From assembly GCA_002170885.2 (NCBI GenBank), contig NHHR02000010.1:1-64000 (forward strand): a DNA stretch of 64,000 bases. Reading direction: 5' to 3'. The first letter of the stretch is position 1, and each line of letters opens with the position of its first letter. The notes under the pieces were generated by a model that saw nothing but the letters and a program-made list of their open reading frames with translations, did no database searches and was not told where the DNA came from. This DNA is from Rhizobiales bacterium TMED168. Lineage in GTDB: Bacteria > Pseudomonadota > Alphaproteobacteria > MED-G09. Both the position numbers and the translations under genes were made by a program. Positions 31,590 to 38,773 of this stretch are shown in pieces.

Positions 31590-32851
31590 AAAGCCCTAAT
31601 TCCTAATTTATTTGCAATATTCAAACTTGATTTGATCCCATCCTCGTGGAAACCATTACCTGACCATGCACCACAATACCATGTATTTTTATTACCCTGT
31701 ATTTCATCTAAAAAATTTAAAGCGGTTACTGATTTAGTATCAAAAACTGGATGTTCATATTCTATTACTTTAAAAATTGAACTTTCACTAGGAAGCCTAT
31801 CAGGATTCAAACTTAAAAATAGGGGTTTTTTATTATCAATATTTTGAAGTTTATTCATCCAATATGATACAGAAATATGATTTTTTTCATCTTTAGGAAC
31901 ATATATATTCCATGATGACCATATTTTTTTTGTCTTAGGCATTATGCTAGTATCGCAATGGAGATAAGCGGTATTTTTATTTGCTTTAAATTTTCCTAAG
32001 ATATCAAGTTCTTTTTTTTCGAGATCACTTAGGCAGTCTAATACTTTAGAGGGGTTTTGCGAAAAAATAATATGATCAACTTCAGATATATTTTCATTTG
32101 TATCTATAATTTTAATCACCCCATCGTCTCTTCTAATTTTTTTTATCCCAGCACTTTTGAGTAATTTTACTCTAGGATTGGCTTGAAGAAATTTAATAAT
32201 TTTGTTTACATAATTAATACTTCCTCCAGAAACAGTAAGCCATTTTGGCCTCTCTTTTTTACCATGAAGAAGCTTGTGATTATTAAAGAATTGAAAAAGA
32301 GACTTTACAGGGTAATCCATTATATCTTTTTGTGGCATTGACCATATTGCACCTGCCATTGGTACTAAATATAAATCTAAAAAACTTCTAGTGTAAAAAT
32401 TCTTCTTTAACCATTCTTTTAAAGAAATATTCTCAATATCTTTATAATTAAGTAAATATTTAATATGAAAGTTAAATATTAATATTTGTAATATAGCGAA
32501 TAGAAATTTTAAATTTTTGAAATAATTTTTTTTTGCAAATATCGTTTTTAAATTTTGGCCAGACCATTCAATTTTATATTGTTGATGGTCTATAGATAAG
32601 CTCATATCACTGTCTTCATATTTTACTGACAAGAATTTAAATAGTTTTATAAGGTTTGGATAATTCTGCTTATTGAATACTATAAAGCCTGTATCAACAT
32701 TAATTTTTTCATTTTCGTAATTAACTTCTATAGTATTTGAATGACCACCATATCTATCTTCAATTTCGTAAAGAGAAACATCATGATCCTGAGACAAAAT
32801 TAATGCCATTGACAGACCTGATATACCCGAACCAACAACGGCAAATTTCAT
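31580..32851 (-). CDS. FAD-dependent oxidoreductase (COG2907 type, amine oxidase/desaturase fold)
   Basis: The protein has 423 residues. The N-terminal dinucleotide-binding motif VVGSGISGLSMAL lies at residues 5-17, followed by YEIEDRYGGHSNTIEV. This layout is that of the flavin amine oxidase and carotenoid/lipid desaturase superfamily. The C-terminal FAD segment contains NTWYCGAWSGNGFHEDG. The start at 32851 has AAGGATTTTGC just upstream. It is translated with the DUF1365 gene (10-base overlap). In this conserved cluster it is expected to oxidise or desaturate a fatty-acyl chain before or after methylation; the exact reaction is an inference. Confidence 0.87.
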   Translation of the reverse strand: MKFAVVGSGISGLSMALILSQDHDVSLYEIEDRYGGHSNTIEVNYENEKINVDTGFIVFNKQNYPNLIKLFKFLSVKYEDSDMSLSIDHQQYKIEWSGQNLKTIFAKKNYFKNLKFLFAILQILIFNFHIKYLLNYKDIENISLKEWLKKNFYTRSFLDLYLVPMAGAIWSMPQKDIMDYPVKSLFQFFNNHKLLHGKKERPKWLTVSGGSINYVNKIIKFLQANPRVKLLKSAGIKKIRRDDGVIKIIDTNENISEVDHIIFSQNPSKVLDCLSDLEKKELDILGKFKANKNTAYLHCDTSIMPKTKKIWSSWNIYVPKDEKNHISVSYWMNKLQNIDNKKPLFLSLNPDRLPSESSIFKVIEYEHPVFDTKSVTALNFLDEIQGNKNTWYCGAWSGNGFHEDGIKSSLNIANKLGIRALWD

Positions 32852-32877
32852 GCAAAATCCTTAAAAATTATAAATAT

Positions 32878-33108
32878 TTATTTATAATTATCTTCATTTT
32901 CAATATTTTTTTCAGCGGTTGATTGAATTGTTAAATCTTCAGGCGGTAACTTTTCATCAATTATATCAGTATCTTTTATTCCTTCATCAGGAGACTGATT
33001 TGTTGACATTGAATTGCCAGTATATATTCCACCATCATATTGGTTTGAGCAACTAACAATAGTTAGAAGAAAAATAAAACTAATAAATAATAATTTAAAT
33101 TTTTTCAT
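32878..33108 (-). CDS. Small predicted lipoprotein
   Basis: This 76-residue protein has a lipoprotein signal: MKKFKLLFISF, a hydrophobic stretch and the lipobox TIVSC at about residues 16-20. The mature part of about 56 residues is hydrophilic, with many Asp, Glu, Asn and Ser. The ATG at 33108 is chosen over an upstream TTG because it places the Lys-Lys pair at the start of the signal. It lies 26 bases upstream of the FAD oxidoreductase gene on the same strand, so it may lead that operon. No family is recognised. Confidence 0.65.
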   Translation of the reverse strand: MKKFKLLFISFIFLLTIVSCSNQYDGGIYTGNSMSTNQSPDEGIKDTDIIDEKLPPEDLTIQSTAEKNIENEDNYK

Positions 33109-33163
33109 AATAACTAATAATATCAATAGTCGAGAAAATTTTAAATAAAAAAATTAAAAATAA

Positions 33164-33239
33164 TGGCTCCCCGGGCCGGACTCGAACCAGCGACAAAGCG
33201 GTTAACAGCCGCTTGCTCTACCAACTGAGCTACCGGGGA
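33164..33239 (-). tRNA. tRNA-Asn (anticodon GTT)
   Basis: Read on the - strand, the acceptor stem TCCCCGG (33239-33233) pairs with CCGGGGA (33174-33168). The anticodon loop is CTGTTAA with anticodon GTT, and the T arm has GGTTCGAGTCC. The discriminator is G and CCA is encoded (33166-33164). It lies upstream of the lipoprotein gene on the same strand. Confidence 0.96.
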
Positions 33240-33291
33240 ACACTTTCGGTATTATCTAACAGAAGAATCATTAATTTACTAGCTTGTTTAT

Positions 33292-34308
33292 TTAAATTTT
33301 AACCATTAACTTCCCTGTATTACCCCCAGTGAAAAGTTTTTGAAGAGCTAATGGAAAGTTTTCAATTCCATCTTCTATATGATAAGGGATTTTAAGTTTT
33401 CCTTTTTTATAAAGGTCTAATAATTCTTTTGATGCTTCAGCATAACGATCTTCAAAATGCATTACAGTAAATCCTTCCATTCTTGAATATTTTTCAGCTA
33501 ATCTTAAATATAAGCTGGGACCGTCAACAGAATCATGATGTGAATATTGTGATATTGCTCCACAAATTACCACTCTAGCTCTTTCCCTGATATTATCAAG
33601 TGCAACATCCAAAATTTCACCTCCAACATTATCAAAAAATATATCAATGCCATCATTAGCGTAAAATTTTAATTTTTCATCTAAATTATCTTTTTTATAA
33701 TCAATAGCGGCATCAACTCCTATTTCATTAATTAATACCTTACATTTTTCACTGCCACCAGCTACACCAATAACTTTTGCTCCTTTGATTTTAGCCAATT
33801 GGCAAACCAAGGAGCCAACCCCGCCCGCAGCTCCTGAAACAAGAACAACTTCATCTTTTTTAACATTTCCTACTTCATAAATACCAAAATAGGCTGTAAG
33901 CCCAGTTGTTAAGCCTAAAACTGCTATTTGAGTAAATGGATCAATTTCAGGATTATCAACTTTGACAAACATTTCTGCTGGCATCGTTGAATGAGTTTGA
34001 GCAAAAATTGGTCCGCTAACAATATCACCTTCTTTAAATTTATCAGATTTACTAATTAAAACTTTACCAACTCCTAGTGCTGGAATAGTTGAACCTATGG
34101 GTGTAGAACCGTGGAATGCCTCTTCATTAAGTGTTGTTCTTATCCATGCACCAATCTCAAGAGCCTGAGCTTCTATCAATACCTCACCATCATTGGGCGC
34201 AGAAGCAATTTCTTCGATTATATCAAAACCTTCAACTTTAGGATTATCAATAGGTCTTTTCTTTAAAATAATTTTTTTTGAATTAGGTAAATTTGAAATA
34301 TTTGACAT
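33292..34308 (-). CDS. NADP-dependent oxidoreductase of the medium-chain dehydrogenase/reductase superfamily
   Basis: The protein has 338 residues and resembles the alkenal/alkenone reductase branch (CurA/YncB, leukotriene B4 dehydrogenase-like) that reduces C=C bonds of reactive carbonyls with NADPH. The Rossmann motif VSGAAGGVGSLVCQLAK lies near residue 155, and the N-terminal segment has GAWIRTTL and the conserved Pro/Gly core. No zinc-binding cysteine cluster is seen. A strong Shine-Dalgarno GGGAGG precedes the start at 34308. It stands alone between tRNA-Asn and a divergent operon. Confidence 0.85.
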   Translation of the reverse strand: MSNISNLPNSKKIILKKRPIDNPKVEGFDIIEEIASAPNDGEVLIEAQALEIGAWIRTTLNEEAFHGSTPIGSTIPALGVGKVLISKSDKFKEGDIVSGPIFAQTHSTMPAEMFVKVDNPEIDPFTQIAVLGLTTGLTAYFGIYEVGNVKKDEVVLVSGAAGGVGSLVCQLAKIKGAKVIGVAGGSEKCKVLINEIGVDAAIDYKKDNLDEKLKFYANDGIDIFFDNVGGEILDVALDNIRERARVVICGAISQYSHHDSVDGPSLYLRLAEKYSRMEGFTVMHFEDRYAEASKELLDLYKKGKLKIPYHIEDGIENFPLALQKLFTGGNTGKLMVKI

Positions 34309-34407
34309 TTTTTCCTCCCAATGAATTTTAATTTTATAGACTAAATTTTACTTTAAATAAATTTTTTTATAAATTGACGATTCTTAAAAAAATAATAATA
34401 TTTTATA

Positions 34408-34605
34408 ATGATAAGTCGAATTTTTTTATATTTAGTTTCAAAAGGTCGTATTCTTTTTGGGGTATTTTTTTTAGCACCAGTTCTTTCGCAGCTTTTACAT
34501 TATTTTGAACTTTATGAAATAATGGGTATACCAAGTTTATTACCATGTTTGTTTTTAGGATTTTTTTGGGGATTATATGCTGACAATAGAGAGCAATGGT
34601 TCTAA
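34408..34605 (+). CDS. Small membrane protein of unknown function
   Basis: This 65-residue protein has two hydrophobic segments (about residues 13-30 and 40-56) and ends in the charged NREQWF. No family is recognised. The ATG at 34408 lacks a clear Shine-Dalgarno, so the start is uncertain. It precedes the desaturase gene by only 20 bases and probably begins the operon that ends with the cytochrome P450. Confidence 0.55.
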   Translation: MISRIFLYLVSKGRILFGVFFLAPVLSQLLHYFELYEIMGIPSLLPCLFLGFFWGLYADNREQWF

Positions 34606-34625
34606 TATAGATCATGGAGAAATAT

Positions 34626-35459
34626 ATGAACCTAGCTGAAAAAGAGAAACAAATTGCAAGACAGTTTATAGGCAAAACACCTTGGTTTATGATAATTTGG
34701 TGGGCTATAAATCTATCTGTATGGTTTATGTTGTGGCCATTAACATTAAACGGTCTTATCCCTCTTTGGAGCTCTTTATTTGTTGCTAGTATTTGTGCAT
34801 GTCTGTGCTATTTACCTTCTCATGAAGCTCAACACGGTAATATCGCAAAAAAAGGGTCATCTTTATTTTGGTTAAATGAGTTAATTGGATACACTTCTCT
34901 AATACCAATAGTATTACCATACCGCCTAGCCCAATCAACTCATATGCTCCACCACACTCACACAAATCATCCTTTTAAGGATCCTGATTATTCAGTTAAG
35001 GCTAAAAGTCTTTTAAGTGCTTTATGGATAAACCTATTTGTTAATAGACAGAAAAATCTTCCATATTTTGATTTTTTAGAGGACACTCTCGACAAAAAAA
35101 TAATTTTAATTGAATCATTAGTTACAAGAATTCTATATTGGTTAATTATGATCTCATTCGTATGGGCTGGGTATGGACTAGAGGTTGCAGCTATTTGGTG
35201 GCTTCCTAGGTTATTAGGTTCTGGTTATTTACAAATGACATTATCATGGGCGCCCCATCACCCTATGGTAGATCAAGGGAGATACAGGGATACTAGAAGT
35301 TTTAAAGCGTTTATAGGAACATACCTAACCTCGGGAATGGAATACCATATTATACATCATCTTCACCCATCAATTCCATTACACTTAAATGCTGCAGCTT
35401 ACAGAGCTTTAAAACCAATACTTGAGGAAAGAAATTGTCGTTTAGATAATAATTTATAA
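34626..35459 (+). CDS. Membrane diiron fatty acid desaturase / carotene hydroxylase-like protein
   Basis: The three histidine boxes of the membrane desaturase-hydroxylase superfamily are present: HEAQH (66-70), HMLHHTH (106-112) and HIIHHLH (241-247), with an extra APHHP at about 209-213. They ligate a diiron site that desaturates or hydroxylates lipids using O2. Four or so membrane segments flank them. The ATG at 34626 is preferred because GGAG of the upstream ATG (34614) forms its Shine-Dalgarno; this gives 277 residues. Short loop spacing recalls beta-carotene hydroxylases of the CrtR type, but acyl-lipid desaturases are equally possible. It is in a run with a coiled-coil protein and a P450. 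Confidence 0.85.
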   Translation: MNLAEKEKQIARQFIGKTPWFMIIWWAINLSVWFMLWPLTLNGLIPLWSSLFVASICACLCYLPSHEAQHGNIAKKGSSLFWLNELIGYTSLIPIVLPYRLAQSTHMLHHTHTNHPFKDPDYSVKAKSLLSALWINLFVNRQKNLPYFDFLEDTLDKKIILIESLVTRILYWLIMISFVWAGYGLEVAAIWWLPRLLGSGYLQMTLSWAPHHPMVDQGRYRDTRSFKAFIGTYLTSGMEYHIIHHLHPSIPLHLNAAAYRALKPILEERNCRLDNNL

Positions 35460-35486
35460 ATTTTGTAAAATAATGAGGAGAATAAA

Positions 35487-35657
35487 ATGAATATTTTTAA
35501 TATGGCCAAGGACCTTAAAGGCATGGAAAAAATGATGAAACCTGCTTTAGAAAAGTTTATGAAAGATTCTGGATTTGTAAAAAAAGAAGAGTTAATCAAA
35601 TTAGAAAGAAGGGTTAGTGAGCTAGAAACAAGTATAAAAGAGTTAAATAATAGATAA
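35487..35657 (+). CDS. Small coiled-coil protein, UbiK-like
   Basis: This 56-residue frame starts with ATG at 35487 behind a strong GAGGAG. The C-terminal half, VKKEELIKLERRVSELETSI, forms heptads of a coiled coil and resembles the end of UbiK/YqiC (BMFP) proteins, which assist ubiquinone biosynthesis; the N-terminal part is an amphipathic helix with several Met. It is shorter than typical UbiK. Gaps of 27 bases to the desaturase and 20 to the P450 gene place it in the same operon. The UbiK link is a resemblance, not a proven assignment. Confidence 0.6.
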   Translation: MNIFNMAKDLKGMEKMMKPALEKFMKDSGFVKKEELIKLERRVSELETSIKELNNR

Positions 35658-35677
35658 TTTTAAAAGATAGTATTACA

Positions 35678-36955
35678 ATGAATAATATAAATATAAACCA
35701 TAATGATGTTGATTTAACATCTAATGAAGTTCAGCAATGCCCATATAACGCATATAAAACATTAAGAGATGACGCACCTGTGTATCAAGATCCCAAGACA
35801 GGGTTTTTTATTGTTACAAGGTATGAATTTGTAAGAGAATTATTATTAGATACAGAGAATTTTAGCAGTGCTTTTGGTGCTGCGGCTCAAAAAGCAGAAT
35901 CAAATATTAATTCAGATCATGTAATGCAAGGTGTAAAACTATTTGAAGAAAAAGGCTGGATACCAGCTCCTACCTTAGCTGGAAGAGATAATCCAAATCA
36001 TAAAGAAATGAGATCTATTTTTGATAAAGCTTTTAGACCAAGTAAAATTAAGGAATTGGAAAAAGTAGTTGAAAATACATCATATGAATTAATTGATTCT
36101 TTTATAGAAAAGGGTACTTGCGACTGGGTAAAAGATTTTTCAATTCCTTTACCTCTTAAGATAATAGGCGTTCAAATGGGAATTGAGAACGAAGATGATC
36201 TATGGAAAATTAAGATATCAACTGATGCTTTTTTTCATAGAATTGGAATGATGCTAACAAAAGAAGAAGAGTTAGAGGCAATTAAGAAAGAAATTGAAGG
36301 ACAGCATTATTTTCAACCAATATTTGAAAAACTAAGAAAAAACCCCGATAAAAGTTTGTTAAGTGAGTTAGTAAATACTGAAATTAAAGAGTGGGGAAGG
36401 CCACTTAATGATAATGAATTACATGCTGAAATGATGGCTGATACATTTGTTGGTGGAAGTGAGACAACCACTAATGCTCTTTCAGCGGGTATAAAGCTTT
36501 TAATTGAAAACCCAAGGGTTTGGAGGAAATTAAAATCTGATCAAGATAAATATCTTAAAGTATTTGTCGAAGAGGTTTTACGTTTAGAGTCTCCTGTTCA
36601 AAGTTTAATGAGAACCGCGGCTAAGGATGTTATTTTTCACGGAGTAGAAATACCAAAAGGTTCAGTTATTAATGTCAGATACGCTGCTGCAAACAGGGAT
36701 GAAAGAGTTTTCGAAGAGCCTGAGGAAATTAATTTAGATAGAAAAAAAGCAGGGTCGCATATGGCATTTGGCTCTGGTACTCATCATTGTTTGGGTGCCC
36801 CGTTAGCTAGAAGAGAGCTATGGTGGGGCTTTAAAGCTGCATTAGACAGATTTAAAACTATAAGTTTTTCAGAAAATAGAAATGATTTCTCTTATCATCC
36901 TCATTATCTTTTAAGAGCTTTAAAAGAACTTCATATAGATTTTGAATCGGAATAA
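35678..36955 (+). CDS. Cytochrome P450
   Basis: The protein has 425 residues, the size of a soluble bacterial P450. The I-helix oxygen-binding motif GGSETT lies at 259-264, the K-helix ExxR at E299-R302, and the heme-thiolate loop FGSGTHHCLG at 364-373 with ligand C371. No signal or membrane anchor is seen. It needs electron donors (ferredoxin and reductase) that are not encoded nearby. It lies 20 bases after the small coiled-coil gene and downstream of the desaturase-like gene. The substrate is unknown; the context suggests a lipid or terpenoid. Confidence 0.95.
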   Translation: MNNININHNDVDLTSNEVQQCPYNAYKTLRDDAPVYQDPKTGFFIVTRYEFVRELLLDTENFSSAFGAAAQKAESNINSDHVMQGVKLFEEKGWIPAPTLAGRDNPNHKEMRSIFDKAFRPSKIKELEKVVENTSYELIDSFIEKGTCDWVKDFSIPLPLKIIGVQMGIENEDDLWKIKISTDAFFHRIGMMLTKEEELEAIKKEIEGQHYFQPIFEKLRKNPDKSLLSELVNTEIKEWGRPLNDNELHAEMMADTFVGGSETTTNALSAGIKLLIENPRVWRKLKSDQDKYLKVFVEEVLRLESPVQSLMRTAAKDVIFHGVEIPKGSVINVRYAAANRDERVFEEPEEINLDRKKAGSHMAFGSGTHHCLGAPLARRELWWGFKAALDRFKTISFSENRNDFSYHPHYLLRALKELHIDFESE

Positions 36956-36974
36956 TTGCAAATTTAATTATAAT

Positions 36975-37547
36975 TTAGTTAAGATTGACATTTTGGTTAT
37001 TACTAATTTCTTTTTGATTTTTATTATTAATTAAATAGTAAACATGGTTGTCTTTATATTTTATAAATTTTAAATTTTTATAATTTATATACTCGTAGCC
37101 TAATTCATTTTTTATTGTAAAAAATTTTTCTTCTAAACTGTCTGCTTTTTTTTGAATATAACTATCATAATTTAAGTTTTTCTCATTTATAAAGTCATTT
37201 TTTTTCTTAATTACATTTAAAAGATCTACTCTTAGGTATGCATATTCAGTTTTAATATTTTCTATATTTTTAATATCTATTGGAAGAATTAGTTTTTTAT
37301 TTTTATTAATTATTATATTTCTCAAAAATATAATTGAGCTAATTAGATTGAGTTTCTTCTTAGTATCAGGGGAGAACGATTCTTTATAAATATTTTTTAC
37401 AGAATAAGTATTTAATTTATTATTTTTAAGTATTTTTTTAACATTAAAAGTCTTTGAAGAATATACTTTATTTAAATCATCTTTAGAATCTGTCCATCTA
37501 GATATAAATAAATTTTCTAAAAATATAAGTAATTCGTTACTTTCCAT
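36975..37547 (-). CDS. Unrecognised Lys/Asn-rich protein downstream of sucB
   Basis: No family is recognised for this 190-residue protein. It is rich in Lys, Asn and Ile, has no signal or clear membrane segment, and seems largely helical, with a charged middle region (about 95-150) that may form a coiled coil. It is 20 bases after sucB on the same strand, so it is probably the last gene of the sucAB operon, where lpd is often found. It ends 19 bases from the P450 stop in convergent orientation. Confidence 0.6.
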   Translation of the reverse strand: MESNELLIFLENLFISRWTDSKDDLNKVYSSKTFNVKKILKNNKLNTYSVKNIYKESFSPDTKKKLNLISSIIFLRNIIINKNKKLILPIDIKNIENIKTEYAYLRVDLLNVIKKKNDFINEKNLNYDSYIQKKADSLEEKFFTIKNELGYEYINYKNLKFIKYKDNHVYYLINNKNQKEISNNQNVNLN

Positions 37548-37567
37548 AACTTAAAAATTAATATGGT

Positions 37568-38764
37568 TTACAAATTTAATAAGAGACGTTGTGGTGTTTC
37601 AAGTTGTTCTTTAATATCTATTAAAAAAGATACTGCCTCCTTACCATCCAATAATCTATGATCATAGCTCAGAGCTAAATACATCATTGGCCTTATCTCA
37701 ATTTTTTCATTAATAACAACTGGTCTATCTTGAATTTTGTGCATTCCTAGAATTGCAGTTTGTGGAGCATTTAATATGGGTGTCGATAAAAGCGATCCGA
37801 AAACTCCACCATTAGAAATCGTAAATGTACCCCCCTTCATTTCCTCAATTGACAGTTTACCTTGCTGTGCTTTAGAGGAAAAATCTGAAATTGTTTTTTC
37901 TATTTCAGGAATAGTCATCATATCTGCGTCTCTAATAACTGGTACAACCAAACCTCTATCAGTTGAGACGGCAACACTGATATCTTGATAACCATGGTAA
38001 ATTACATCATTTCCGTCAATCGAAGCATTAGCTATTGGAAATTTTTTAAGAGCATTAATTGACGCTGCTACAAAAAAACCCATAAATCCTAATTTTAAAC
38101 CATGATTTAATTTAAATTCATCGCCATATTCATTCCTTAGATCCTTAATAGGCTTCATATCAACTTCATTAAATGTTGTTAACATTGCTGTTTCTTGGCT
38201 AACTGTTAATAGTCTTTTTGCAATTGTGGATCTCATTCTAGACATTGGAACTCTTTCCTCATCTCTGCCAGAGGATTCATCTAATGTTACTTCTTCAGAG
38301 TTTTGAGAATTCTCTAAGTAACTTTTAATGTCAGTTTTTGTAATTCTACCACCTTTTCCTGAACCTTCAATATTAGAAGAGTCAATATTATGTTCTTCCA
38401 ATAGCCTTCTAATTGCTGGACCGTGACCAATAGATTTAATTTCCTCTATAGCTTCATCAGGTTTAATATTTTCTAAAATAACTTTTTTAGTTTCTTGATC
38501 TTCTAAGGAAATATCTAGTGACTCAGAATCTAGCTCAATTTGAGCAATTAACTCTCCACTTAGAACTATTTCACCCTCATCTTTAATTATTTTTGACAAC
38601 TTTCCATCAATTGGGGAAAGAACCTCTAGTACAATTTTGTCGGTTTCTATTTCTGCAATTAACTCATCTTGTTTAACTACTTGGCCCTCTTTTTTTACCC
38701 AATTAGCAATTGTTCCATCTGAGACAGACTCAGGATAAGTTGGTGATTTAATTTCTGTTGTCAT
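37568..38764 (-). CDS. sucB: 2-oxoglutarate dehydrogenase E2, dihydrolipoamide succinyltransferase
   Basis: E2 moves the succinyl group from lipoyl-lysine to CoA in the TCA cycle. It has 398 residues. The lipoyl domain is at 1-75 with the modified lysine in ETDKIVLEV (about residue 43). The peripheral subunit-binding domain follows near 110-150 ([14 protein letters not shown]). The catalytic domain carries [17 protein letters not shown] with the active-site histidine. The start has AAGGAATTAAG upstream. It follows sucA by 9 bases. No lpd (E3) or sucCD lies nearby. Confidence 0.97.
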   Translation of the reverse strand: MTTEIKSPTYPESVSDGTIANWVKKEGQVVKQDELIAEIETDKIVLEVLSPIDGKLSKIIKDEGEIVLSGELIAQIELDSESLDISLEDQETKKVILENIKPDEAIEEIKSIGHGPAIRRLLEEHNIDSSNIEGSGKGGRITKTDIKSYLENSQNSEEVTLDESSGRDEERVPMSRMRSTIAKRLLTVSQETAMLTTFNEVDMKPIKDLRNEYGDEFKLNHGLKLGFMGFFVAASINALKKFPIANASIDGNDVIYHGYQDISVAVSTDRGLVVPVIRDADMMTIPEIEKTISDFSSKAQQGKLSIEEMKGGTFTISNGGVFGSLLSTPILNAPQTAILGMHKIQDRPVVINEKIEIRPMMYLALSYDHRLLDGKEAVSFLIDIKEQLETPQRLLLNL

Positions 38765-38773
38765 CTTAATTCC

